Positions 8,204 through 14,423 are shown, numbered from the stretch's first letter. The stretch is DNA of 16,348 bases from Flavobacteriales bacterium UBA4660 (GCA_002405435.1 DHLU01000172.1:3776-20123), one strand, 5' to 3'. Made by a program: numbers and translations. The notes: generated by a model from the letters alone, not told the origin.

Positions 8204-8949
8204 AGATTTCGGTGATCACCATCGCCTACAACAGCGGCGACACGATTGAAAGCACCATCCGTTCGGTCATCTCCCAACGCCATAGCCCTGTCGAGTACCT
8301 GATCGTTGACGGGGGTTCAAGCGACCAGACCCTTGCGGTGGTGGATCGATATACCCCGCACATTGCCCGCTGGGTTTCCGAACCTGACCGCGGTATCTAC
8401 GACGCCATGAACAAGGGCATCGCCATGAGCACGGGAGATGTGATCGGCATTCTCAACAGCGATGACTACTACGCCGATGACCAGGTGCTGGGAGATGTCG
8501 CAGCCCTGTTTGACACTACCGGCTGTGACGCCCTGTATGCTGATCTGGTATATGTAGACCGGCACGATACCGCGCGGATTCTGCGCACCTGGAGGGCCGG
8601 CGCATACCGACACGGGCGTTTCCGAAGCGGATGGATGCCGCCTCATCCGACGTTTTTTGTCAAAAAATCATGCTATGAACGGCTCGGACTCTACAACCTT
8701 TCGCTTAAGTCAGCGGCAGACTATGAGCTGATGCTGCGCTTCATTCACCGGCACGGCATTTCCGTAGCGTACCTGCCGAGGATCATCACCCACATGCGGG
8801 CCGGAGGCCAAAGCAATCTCTCGCTGCGCAACCGCGTACGCGCCAATATGGAAGACCGCATGGCCTGGAGATTGAACGGATTGACGCCGGGTTTGTTTAC
8901 ACTCACCTGGAAGCCGCTTTCGAAGGTGCTCCAATACGTAAAAAGATAA
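8200..8949 (+). CDS. glycosyltransferase family 2 (GT-A) protein
   Basis: A 249-residue GT-A glycosyltransferase of family 2, similar to WcaA-type enzymes. The N-terminus MKISVITIAYNSGDTIESTI is canonical. D37 in LIVDGGSSD contacts the nucleotide, and ILNSDD (D88, D89) is the DxD-like metal site. DRGIYDAMNKGI and HPTFFVKK are typical of this subfamily. There are no transmembrane helices, so it is a short cytoplasmic form. It starts on the ATGA shared with the acetyltransferase stop and ends 4 nt before the cobalamin adenosyltransferase. It is the last polysaccharide gene in the window; acceptor and donor cannot be read from the sequence. Confidence 0.9.
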   Translation: MKISVITIAYNSGDTIESTIRSVISQRHSPVEYLIVDGGSSDQTLAVVDRYTPHIARWVSEPDRGIYDAMNKGIAMSTGDVIGILNSDDYYADDQVLGDVAALFDTTGCDALYADLVYVDRHDTARILRTWRAGAYRHGRFRSGWMPPHPTFFVKKSCYERLGLYNLSLKSAADYELMLRFIHRHGISVAYLPRIITHMRAGGQSNLSLRNRVRANMEDRMAWRLNGLTPGLFTLTWKPLSKVLQYVKR

Positions 8950-8953
8950 TCAC

Positions 8954-9502
8954 ATGAAAATCTACACACGCAAAGGGGATGATGGCACCACGGGGCTGCT
9001 TGGCGGCGCCCGGGTTCCCAAGCACCACCTCCGTATTGAGTCGTACGGCAATCTCGATGAACTCAATGCGCACACGGGGATGCTGCGCGACCTCACCGGT
9101 GACCTGGCCGGAGCTATGCTCCTGCAGATTCAAGACAACCTGTTTACCATCGGCAGTCACCTCGCGGTAGCGCCTGATCATGCAGGCAAAATGCAATTGC
9201 CGCTTTTTGACCCCTTGTGGATTGATGCGCTGGAACACGCCATGGATAATATGGAAAGCACGCTGGAACCCATGCGCCATTTTATTCTTCCGGGAGGGCA
9301 CGCTACCGTGTCACAGTGCCATATCACGCGCACGGTATGTCGCAGGGCAGAACGCAGCCTGGTAGCCCTGCATGAATGCGAACCTGTTGACGCCGGTTTT
9401 CTCTCCTACCTCAACCGGCTTTCTGACTATTTCTTTGTCCTGTCACGGTGGCTGGCGTTCCAGCTACAGGCCCCCGAAATACCCTGGAAACCAAGCAAAT
9501 AA
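8954..9502 (+). CDS. PduO-type ATP:cob(I)alamin adenosyltransferase
   Basis: A 182-residue PduO/MMAB-family adenosyltransferase, which moves the 5'-deoxyadenosyl group of ATP onto cob(I)alamin to make coenzyme B12. The N-terminal ATP-binding motif is complete: YTRKGDDGTTGLLGG, followed by the basic PKHHLRIESYG and the helix LDELNAH. The second conserved region has TRTVCRRAERSLV, and the C-terminus has YLNRLSDYFFVLSRW, holding the Arg-Arg-Glu-Arg and Asn-Arg-Leu-Ser residues typical of the trimeric enzyme. Length is normal. It lies only 4 nt after the last glycosyltransferase gene and so is probably read on the same transcript, although its role in B12 cofactor supply (for example to methylmalonyl-CoA mutase) has no link to polysaccharide. 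No B12 riboswitch is seen upstream, and no terminator follows in the next 90 nt. Confidence 0.93.
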   Translation: MKIYTRKGDDGTTGLLGGARVPKHHLRIESYGNLDELNAHTGMLRDLTGDLAGAMLLQIQDNLFTIGSHLAVAPDHAGKMQLPLFDPLWIDALEHAMDNMESTLEPMRHFILPGGHATVSQCHITRTVCRRAERSLVALHECEPVDAGFLSYLNRLSDYFFVLSRWLAFQLQAPEIPWKPSK

Positions 9503-9592
9503 ACAATAATTAGGATTTTTCAACGCCCTGTCAGGCCGGCCATTATACCTGTTATATTCGCGCTTCGTTAAATGCTTTGCAAATAGACTACT
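9503..9592 (+). other. 90-nt spacer before the DUF2795 gene
   Basis: This short spacer contains TATATTCG (9553-9560), one mismatch from the Bacteroidota minus-7 box, but no convincing minus-33 box at the right distance. The small palindrome GGCCGGCC is at 9535-9542. No T-tract hairpin is present. It may hold the promoter of the following gene, but that is not proven. Confidence 0.2.
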
Positions 9593-9814
9593 ATGTATTG
9601 GACACTTGAATTGGCCTCATACCTGGAAGATGCGCCGTGGCCTGCAGTAAAAGATGAATTGATAGATTTTGCCATGCGCACAGGGGCCCCGTTGGAAGTG
9701 GTGGAGAACCTTCAGCAAATCGAAGATGACGAGGAAGTTTTCGAAAGCATAGAAGACATCTGGCCTGACTATCCTACCAAAGAAGATTTTTTCTTCAACG
9801 AAGACGAGTACTGA
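9593..9814 (+). CDS. DUF2795 domain small acidic protein
   Basis: A 73-residue protein recognised as the DUF2795 type common in Bacteroidota. It opens MYWTLELASYLEDAPWPA, contains APLEVVENL, and ends in a strongly acidic stretch with IWPDYPTKEDFFF and a final NEDEY. It has no signal peptide, membrane segment or cysteine. The function is unknown. The helix-rich N-terminal half and acidic tail would suit a small regulatory or nucleic-acid-mimicking protein, but that is a guess. The gene stands 90 nt after the adenosyltransferase gene and is followed within 25 nt by a strong terminator, so it may be the last gene of the long + strand run or have its own promoter. Confidence 0.88.
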   Translation: MYWTLELASYLEDAPWPAVKDELIDFAMRTGAPLEVVENLQQIEDDEEVFESIEDIWPDYPTKEDFFFNEDEY

Positions 9815-9835
9815 TTTTTGGATGTTATCCACGGA

Positions 9836-9861
9836 GAGGCCGCAGGTTTGCGGCCTTTTTT
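9836..9861 (+). terminator. Rho-independent terminator after the DUF2795 gene
   Basis: A perfect 7-bp stem, GGCCGCA (9838-9844) with TGCGGCC (9849-9855), has a 4-nt loop and runs straight into six T residues (9856-9861). It ends the + strand transcript before the convergent aspartate kinase gene. There is no A-tract on its left side, so it should act on the + strand only. Confidence 0.9.
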
Positions 9862-9884
9862 CGTGTTCGTTATGGTTGCGCGTT

Positions 9885-11165
9885 TCATTTTTCGCGCACC
9901 ACCAGCCTCACCGTATGCCTTGAGCGTTGTTCGAGCAGCACTTCCCGTGCGGCCGTTTCGCGGGTCAGCACAGCCTCCGTGTAGTGCCGGATGGTAAGCA
10001 GGGTGAGCCCTTCGTTATAGCGTACTTCATATTGCGCTTGCAGAGCCGCATAGAGTTTCTCGAGTTTGTACGCATCGTGGTCGGTAACCATGGAAAATGA
10101 AATCGCAGAATTTTCCATCAGGTGAATGCGTATGCCGAGGGCTACAAGTATTTCAAAAAGATCGCGAAGGTTGTCTTCTACCACGAAGCTGAAATCGCGG
10201 GTAGAAACAGAGATAAGCACCTGATCGCGTTTGCAGATATAGCTGGGCACATCGGCGTCGTGCGCAGCGTCGGCATACACAAGCGTACCATCGGCCAGCG
10301 GGTTGAGAAATGACCGTATGTGCAGCGGTATATTTTTGTTTTGCAGGGGCTTCACCGTTTTGGGATGAATGACACTAGCGCCATAATAGGCCAGTTCTAT
10401 GGCTTCGCGGTAGGATATGGAAGGAAGCATCACCGCATCTGGAAATATTTTCGGGTCTGCGTTGAGCATTCCCGGAACATCTTTCCAAATAGTCACGCTT
10501 TTGGCGTCGAGCATAAATGCGAGAATGGCTGCCGTGAAGTCTGATCCTTCACGGCCCAGGGTTGTAGTAACGCCCAATCCACCGCTGGCGATAAAACCCT
10601 GGATGACCGCAAAATCTTTCTTCTCCAGCACATCAGCAAGGGCTTGGGCTCCCTGGGTACTGCGGTTCCAGTCCACACGGGCATCGCGAAACCGCTGGTC
10701 GGTACGTATGACCTGGCGGGCGTCGATCCAGGCGCTCTTCAGCCCTGACTCGCAGAGAAATGCATGGACGATGGCCGTGGAAATAAGTTCTCCGTAACAG
10801 ACTAGTTGGTCATAGTCGCGGTCGAAATCACCGCTGAGCGGTTCCTGCACCTGCTCGGTCATGGCATCGAGCATAGCATACATCGGCTTTTTGGCTTCTT
10901 CGCGGTCACCAAACAAATCGTGGGCTATCGCTGTATGCAGTTGTTTTACTTCCGCTATCATGGGGCGTACATCCTGACGGTTGTAACGCGCGCGGTGGAT
11001 AGCCTCCAGTGCATTGGTGGTTTTTCCCATGGCCGAAACCACCACAACTTTTTTCACCTCGCCTTTTCCGGTAGCCGTGCGTTGAAGCACGCGCAACACA
11101 TTTCTGACTGCGTCGGCGTCCTTCACGGAGGCTCCGCCAAATTTGTATACCTCTATATTCTTCAT
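9885..11165 (-). CDS. lysC: aspartate kinase (monofunctional)
   Basis: A 426-residue aspartokinase, the first step from aspartate to lysine, methionine, threonine and diaminopimelate. The N-terminus carries KFGGASV (residues 8-14), the ATP/aspartate-binding signature. GREGSDFTAAIL lies in the kinase domain and the substrate segment is IWKDVPGMLNADP. The last 120 or so residues form the ACT regulatory region (VLISVSTRDFSFVVEDNL, then GIRIHLMENSAISFSM), usually where lysine or threonine inhibits. There is no fused homoserine dehydrogenase, so this is the stand-alone type. It starts 1 nt after the stop of the acetyltransferase gene and is almost certainly co-transcribed with it. No lysine riboswitch is visible upstream. 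It converges on the + strand DUF2795 gene. Confidence 0.93.
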   Translation of the reverse strand: MKNIEVYKFGGASVKDADAVRNVLRVLQRTATGKGEVKKVVVVSAMGKTTNALEAIHRARYNRQDVRPMIAEVKQLHTAIAHDLFGDREEAKKPMYAMLDAMTEQVQEPLSGDFDRDYDQLVCYGELISTAIVHAFLCESGLKSAWIDARQVIRTDQRFRDARVDWNRSTQGAQALADVLEKKDFAVIQGFIASGGLGVTTTLGREGSDFTAAILAFMLDAKSVTIWKDVPGMLNADPKIFPDAVMLPSISYREAIELAYYGASVIHPKTVKPLQNKNIPLHIRSFLNPLADGTLVYADAAHDADVPSYICKRDQVLISVSTRDFSFVVEDNLRDLFEILVALGIRIHLMENSAISFSMVTDHDAYKLEKLYAALQAQYEVRYNEGLTLLTIRHYTEAVLTRETAAREVLLEQRSRHTVRLVVREK

Positions 11166-11166
11166 A

Positions 11167-11658
11167 TCATTTTGTCGGTTCGGGACGCGGAGCCCATGCC
11201 GCCATTTGCTGGCGCGTCAGTTTGCCATTGACCCATTCCGGATCCAGTTGCGCGCCGTATTTTTTATAGAAATTAAGTGCGGGCTCATTCCAGTCGAGCA
11301 CCTGCCATACCAGTGAGGCATATTCCCCATCGCGGGCCTGACGTATTACCGCTTCAAACAAGAGACTGCCCATGCCCTGACCGCGCCATGCCTCTTCCAC
11401 CACGAGATCTTCCAGGTACAGGCACCTGCCCTTCCAGGTGGAATAGCGGATATAGCAGAGAGCCATTCCCCGCACCATACCGTCACTCTCGGCTACCACG
11501 CACGAGTAGACAGGGTCTGGTCCAAATCCATCCCGGCGCATTTCATCTTCGGTTACCGTGACTTCATGGGGTGCGCGTTCATAGGTCGCGAGCTCCTTTA
11601 CAAGTTGCAGTATGCGTGGGACGTCGTCGGACGTGGCAGGGCGGATTGTGACTGACAT
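11167..11658 (-). CDS. GNAT N-acetyltransferase (diamine/spermidine acetyltransferase-like)
   Basis: A 163-residue GNAT acetyltransferase that most resembles the SSAT group. It opens SVTIRPATSDDVPRI, has the acetyl-CoA loop RGQGMG (residues 92-97) after the typical CLYLEDLVV strand, and ends with WQVLDWNEPALNFYKKYGA, where Y131 corresponds to the usual general acid. The likely reaction is transfer of acetyl from acetyl-CoA to a primary amine such as a polyamine or a small thialysine-like compound; the actual substrate is not shown. The start ATG at 11658 gives the family N-terminus. A longer in-frame start at 11781 would add 41 residues not found in the family. A perfect 10-bp palindrome lies 2 nt before the ATG. 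It forms a two-gene unit with aspartate kinase. Confidence 0.88.
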   Translation of the reverse strand: MSVTIRPATSDDVPRILQLVKELATYERAPHEVTVTEDEMRRDGFGPDPVYSCVVAESDGMVRGMALCYIRYSTWKGRCLYLEDLVVEEAWRGQGMGSLLFEAVIRQARDGEYASLVWQVLDWNEPALNFYKKYGAQLDPEWVNGKLTRQQMAAWAPRPEPTK

Positions 11659-11660
11659 AG

Positions 11661-11670
11661 GACAATTGTC
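11661..11670. promoter_or_regulatory. palindrome GACAATTGTC at the acetyltransferase start
   Basis: A perfect 10-bp palindrome ends 2 nt before the ATG (minus strand) of the acetyltransferase gene. A near-match to the Bacteroidota minus-7 box (GAAATTTG on the - strand, plus-strand positions 11676-11683) lies just upstream of it, so the palindrome would fall around the transcription start. It could be an operator or a small mRNA hairpin over the ribosome site; chance is also possible for 10 bp. Confidence 0.3.
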
Positions 11671-11803
11671 GCCGCCAAATTTCGAAGAAATACCAGCACC
11701 GGGATCTATTGAAATTGAAGGTCCGGCCAGGCAACAAAGTAAAAACACGAGTCCCCGCTGTTGAGAACTGTTTCCCGGCAATGGCAGCAGCCACCGGCAA
11801 CAA

Positions 11804-11834
11804 ATGAAAAACCCCCATAATGGGGGCTTTTCAT
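11804..11834 (-). terminator. strong hairpin terminator at the end of the small - strand gene (may work both ways)
   Basis: CCCCCA (11812-11817) pairs with TGGGGG (11821-11826) around a 3-nt loop. The outer arms ATGAAAA (11804-11810) and TTTTCAT (11828-11834) are also complementary, with one mismatch between them. On the - strand the stem is followed by five T residues, a good Rho-independent terminator. On the + strand there are four T residues after a C, so it could act there too. On the - strand it starts at the stop codon of the 39-codon frame and separates that unit from the acetyltransferase gene. Confidence 0.85.
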
Positions 11835-11950
11835 GTTGTTTGCCTCAACTTCCGTGATGGTTTAAAACCTGTAACGTCCTGTAAGACCTTAAAACCTAAA
11901 TAATCATTGAGAAACCCGCGCCCACGTTTGGATGCTTCATCACGGAACAT
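11831..11950 (-). CDS. putative 39-residue basic protein, divergent from the two-component operon
   Basis: This short open frame begins at an ATG (plus-strand CAT at 11948-11950) and stops at TGA (plus-strand 11831-11833), on the edge of the hairpin terminator. The peptide opens MFRDEASKRGRGF and contains DYLGFKVLQDVTGFK, so GFK occurs twice. It ends basic (KPSRKLRQTT). It has no hydrophobic segment, signal peptide or cysteine, so it should be cytoplasmic. A perfect minus-7 box (TAGCTTTG) lies 10 nt upstream of the ATG, which implies a very short leader; the bases before the ATG are A-rich (GAAA), as is common in Bacteroidota. I do not recognise the protein. The LGFKV piece faintly recalls the end of formylglycine-generating-enzyme domains, but that is too little to call a relative or remnant. 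The alternative is that this transcript is a small structured RNA and the open frame is accidental. Confidence 0.5.
   Translation of the reverse strand: MFRDEASKRGRGFLNDYLGFKVLQDVTGFKPSRKLRQTT
11850..11947 (-). repeat. 10-bp inverted repeat closing a 98-nt segment of the small transcript
   Basis: TTCCGTGATG (11850-11859) and CATCACGGAA (11938-11947) are perfect reverse complements, enclosing 78 nt. On the - strand transcript they would form a closing stem of a roughly 100-nt fold just after the start and shortly before the terminator. The arms overlap codons 2-5 and about 32-35 of the small open frame. Within the segment TTAAAACCT occurs at 11862-11870 and 11889-11897, and CCTGTAA at 11868-11874 and 11878-11884. 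Confidence 0.5.
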
Positions 11951-11960
11951 TTTCAGCGGT

Positions 11961-11990
11961 CAAAGCTATAGGCAGGGGGTGCTGAGGAAA
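11961..11990 (-). promoter_or_regulatory. Bacteroidota-type promoter for the small - strand gene
   Basis: Read on the - strand, TTTC (plus 11987-11990) stands in for the minus-33 TTTG. After an 18-nt spacer comes TAGCTTTG (plus 11961-11968), a full match to the minus-7 box TAnnTTTG used by the Bacteroidota primary sigma factor. Transcription would start near 11953-11957, only a few bases before the ATG of the 39-codon frame. It is the best promoter match in the window. Confidence 0.6.
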
Positions 11991-12026
11991 GTTAAAGAGG
12001 GGTTAAGCAAGGACAAAAAAAGTTAA
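11990..12026 (+). promoter_or_regulatory. GTTAA direct repeats, candidate response-regulator site
   Basis: AGTTAA (11990-11995), five bases, then GGTTAA (12001-12006) form a direct repeat with an 11-bp period, the geometry bound by dimers of OmpR/PhoB-family regulators (PhoP-type boxes are GTTTA-N5-GTTTA). A third AGTTAA is at 12021-12026, 20 bp further on, after a run of seven A residues. The pair abuts the minus-33 box of the divergent small gene and lies about 100 nt before the kinase ATG. Control by the adjacent regulator is inferred. Confidence 0.4.
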
Positions 12027-12069
12027 TCAGAAATCATGTGTACTTTATTTATTCGGTTCTTTGTTGCGG

Positions 12070-12093
12070 AAGGCGCCGGCACCCCGGTGCCTT
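12070..12093 (+). promoter_or_regulatory. GC-rich hairpin just before the histidine kinase start
   Basis: AAGGCGCCGG (12070-12079) pairs with CCGGTGCCTT (12084-12093) around the 4-nt loop CACC: ten pairs including one G-U. The structure ends 13 nt before the ATG at 12107. Only three T residues follow, so it is a poor terminator. It would more likely hold the ribosome site in a fold, stabilise the mRNA end, or act as a DNA operator. No clear promoter is seen between 11991 and this hairpin. Confidence 0.5.
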
Positions 12094-12106
12094 TCAGTCC
12101 GTTTCT

Positions 12107-13591
12107 ATGAAGGCCTCATTCCTCAGGTGGTTGGTATTTCTCAGCGGTATTGCGCTGCTGTGTCTCGTTGGTATTCAGTTGTATTGGGTAAAAAACTCCA
12201 TAGAGCTGCGCCGGCAAGAATTTGCTTCCGGAGTTCAGCGCGCGATGAACCTGGCGGTGGTGGACCTTGAGGAATATGAAATGATGCTCCGTATGGCCGA
12301 GTTGAACACTTCCAATGTGAGCATACAGTCGGAGGAGGAAAACTCCCTGTTAGTCACCTACATAGACCCTTCCCGTGACACCCTCTTGTCTTCTGTCCAT
12401 AGTGCGACGGCCGACTCGCTGCTTTTTTCTGAGTGGGGTGATGCCGGCCTGAACCAGGAGGCGATTCTTGCGCAGAGCGGCCTGTTGAACGACATCATGG
12501 ATGGTATCGTGAGCCTAGATATATCACGGAGTGCGGCCGACCGTGTCGACACCCTGGTGCTGGACTCCCTGCTGAGGTCACACCTGAGCAATGAAGGCAT
12601 CACCACTGAATTCCGGGCCGCGGTATTCAACCGAATCCAGCAGCCCGAGATCCTCTCTTCCGGCGATGTCCCATTCAGGGAGAAATTTCTTGCAGAGGGA
12701 TATGGTACGCAGATATTCCCTCACGACCCCTTATGTGAGCCTGCCTACCTGCGCCTGTGGTTTCCGCACCAGAACCGGTATCTCTGGCGAAGCCTGTGGA
12801 TGATGCTTTCAGTCAGTGCGCTCATCATGCTGCTGGTAGTGCTCTTGTTTTCGTATTCCATACGCACCATTTACCGCCAGAAAAAACTGAGTGAAGTCAA
12901 AAACGACTTCATCAACAACATGACCCACGAGCTCAAGACGCCGATTGCCACGATTTCGCTGGCCTGTGAAGCGTTGAATGATCCCGATATGCGGGCAGCA
13001 GAGGGGGCGGTGAAAAATTACGTGGGCATGATCAGTGATGAAAACAAACGGCTGGGGGTGCTCGTTGAGAACGTATTGCGCACAGCCATTTTCGAACAGG
13101 GTGATATGCACCTGCGGATTGACACCCTCAACATGCACGACATCATCAAAACGGTAATCCGCAACGTGGCCATTCAGGTAAAACAACGCAATGGCAGTAT
13201 ACTGACGCAACTCAATGCCACAGATCCGCTGATTGAGGGCGATGCGCTGCACCTTACCAACGTGGTCTACAACCTCATTGACAATGCCATTAAGTACTCC
13301 GAAGAGAAGCCAGTAGTGCAGATTTCAACCGACGACGGCAACGACGGGCTAATCCTTCGTTTTACAGATAACGGCATCGGCATCTCACGCGAAAACCAAC
13401 CCAAAGTATTTGATAAACTCTACCGGGTCCCTACGGGAAACATCCACAACGTAAAGGGATTCGGTCTGGGCCTCAGTTACGTAAAAGGCGTTGTCGAAAA
13501 ACACAATGGGCTCGTAGAACTGGAGAGCGAACCCAAAAAAGGCAGTATTTTCACCTTGCATTTACCACGATACTATGAAAAAGAAAACTAG
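12107..13591 (+). CDS. rprX: membrane sensor histidine kinase, RprX-like
   Basis: A 494-residue sensor kinase of the Bacteroidota RprX type, partner of the downstream regulator. A signal-anchor helix at about residues 6-26 and a second helix at about 229-252 bracket a sensor domain of around 200 residues outside the membrane. In the cytoplasm come the dimerisation/phosphoacceptor helix with NMTHELKTPI (His274), the ATP-binding N box NVVYNLIDNAIKYS (near residue 385), the G1 box DNGIGIS (near 421) and the G2 box GFGLGLSYVKG (near 451). All boxes are intact. The frame is open to a GTG at 12038, but ATG 12107 starts right before the membrane anchor and is preferred; the earlier start would place the GC-rich hairpin inside the coding part. 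The signal sensed is unknown. The gene overlaps the regulator gene by 17 nt. Confidence 0.88.
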   Translation: MKASFLRWLVFLSGIALLCLVGIQLYWVKNSIELRRQEFASGVQRAMNLAVVDLEEYEMMLRMAELNTSNVSIQSEEENSLLVTYIDPSRDTLLSSVHSATADSLLFSEWGDAGLNQEAILAQSGLLNDIMDGIVSLDISRSAADRVDTLVLDSLLRSHLSNEGITTEFRAAVFNRIQQPEILSSGDVPFREKFLAEGYGTQIFPHDPLCEPAYLRLWFPHQNRYLWRSLWMMLSVSALIMLLVVLLFSYSIRTIYRQKKLSEVKNDFINNMTHELKTPIATISLACEALNDPDMRAAEGAVKNYVGMISDENKRLGVLVENVLRTAIFEQGDMHLRIDTLNMHDIIKTVIRNVAIQVKQRNGSILTQLNATDPLIEGDALHLTNVVYNLIDNAIKYSEEKPVVQISTDDGNDGLILRFTDNGIGISRENQPKVFDKLYRVPTGNIHNVKGFGLGLSYVKGVVEKHNGLVELESEPKKGSIFTLHLPRYYEKEN

Positions 13592-14270
13592 CGTACTCCT
13601 GTGCGAAGACGATCCGAACCTCGGAGCTTTGCTGAGGGATTTTCTCACTGCCAAAGGTTTTGAAACCGAACTGGCTACCGACGGGCAGGAAGGGCTCAAG
13701 CGGTTCAGGCGCAATGCCCATGATTTTCTCATACTCGACGTGATGATGCCCGTGAAAGACGGCTTCACGCTGGCCGAGGAGATTCGCCATGACGATAAGC
13801 ATACACCCATTTTATTTCTGACGGCCAAGAGTATGAAGGAAGATACCCTGGAAGGCTTCAAGGTGGGTGCCGACGATTATATGACCAAACCTTTCAGCAT
13901 GGAAGAGTTGCTGGTGCGCATGAATGCCATTCTTCGCCGGTCGAGTGCGCTGCCCGCGGGGGAAGATGAGGCGGTAGCGTTTTCTATCGGAACCTACCAG
14001 TTCGATTACAACAAACAGCGGTTGGCACATCCAAAGGAAGAGATCAAACTCACCACCAAGGAAAACGAGTTGCTGTATCTGTTATGTAAAAATAAAAACG
14101 GGGTGATGGAGCGAAGTTTTGCGCTCAAATCCATCTGGGGCGATGACAATTATTTTAACGGGCGCAGCATGGATGTATATATAGCCAAACTGCGTAAACA
14201 TTTACGCCATGATTCCAGCATCGAAATCATCAACGTTCACGGAAGGGGGTTTAAGTTGCTGGCAATCTAA
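13575..14270 (+). CDS. rprY: OmpR-family response regulator, RprY-like
   Basis: A 231-residue response regulator: receiver domain (about 1-122) and OmpR/PhoB-type winged helix (about 135-230). The acidic pocket is E11-D12-D13, the phosphoacceptor is D55 in LILDVMMP, and T83 and K105 complete the switch residues. LLCEDDPNLG, DGFTLAEEIR, GADDYMTKPFSMEELL and the DNA-binding NYFNGRSMDVYIAKLRKHL agree with the RprY group as I know it from Bacteroides and relatives. The start ATG at 13575 lies inside the end of the kinase gene, so the pair is translationally coupled. It should bind tandem repeats with about an 11-bp period; such a repeat lies upstream of the operon at 11990-12006. RprXY was linked to antibiotic and stress responses in Bacteroides; its role here is unknown. 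Confidence 0.9.
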   Translation: MKKKTSVLLCEDDPNLGALLRDFLTAKGFETELATDGQEGLKRFRRNAHDFLILDVMMPVKDGFTLAEEIRHDDKHTPILFLTAKSMKEDTLEGFKVGADDYMTKPFSMEELLVRMNAILRRSSALPAGEDEAVAFSIGTYQFDYNKQRLAHPKEEIKLTTKENELLYLLCKNKNGVMERSFALKSIWGDDNYFNGRSMDVYIAKLRKHLRHDSSIEIINVHGRGFKLLAI

Positions 14271-14332
14271 AGGATGCTGACATTATCCTTCGGGGCATGA
14301 TGAGGCGGCCTGCACGTGACTGAAAGCTTCCA

Positions 14333-14355
14333 GACTACGATTGCGCAAAGTAGTC
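14333..14355. repeat. nested inverted repeat between the regulator and the DUF7948 gene
   Basis: GACTAC (14333-14338) and GTAGTC (14350-14355) are perfect inverted arms. Between them lies the separate 8-bp palindrome TTGCGCAA (14341-14348). There is no T-tract, so it is not a usual terminator. It sits mid-way in a 153-nt gap, 68 nt before the next start codon, where an operator could be. The rest of the gap (14271-14423) holds a possible minus-7 box TATCATTG (14373-14380, one mismatch) without a matching minus-33 box. Confidence 0.4.
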
Positions 14356-14423
14356 GCTATGTGCCGGTTAATTATCATTGACAAGATGTGCGGCTGATAA
14401 CATGCTCATCCCTTTCTGCGCGA

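Noticed and set aside
11659..11781. Longer acetyltransferase start at 11781
   Set aside because: The 41 extra residues are not part of the GNAT fold, and this stretch holds the promoter-like element and palindrome.
11831..11950. Small peptide as the tail of a formylglycine-generating-enzyme-like or retroelement target protein
   Set aside because: Only a few residues (LGFKV) agree, no RG-GSW or catalytic parts are present, and no reverse transcriptase or template repeat is seen nearby.
12038..12106. GTG 12038 as start of the histidine kinase
   Set aside because: It adds 23 residues with a Cys/Arg cluster before the membrane anchor and runs through the GC-rich hairpin; ATG 12107 is directly before the anchor.
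14270..14290. AAGGAT/ATCCTT hairpin after the response regulator as a terminator
   Set aside because: Six pairs with a 9-nt loop and no following T-tract; too weak to call.
14379..14403. TTGACA-like minus-35 box upstream of the DUF7948 gene
   Set aside because: The spacing to any TATAAT-like box is too short, and Bacteroidota primary sigma factors do not use this consensus.
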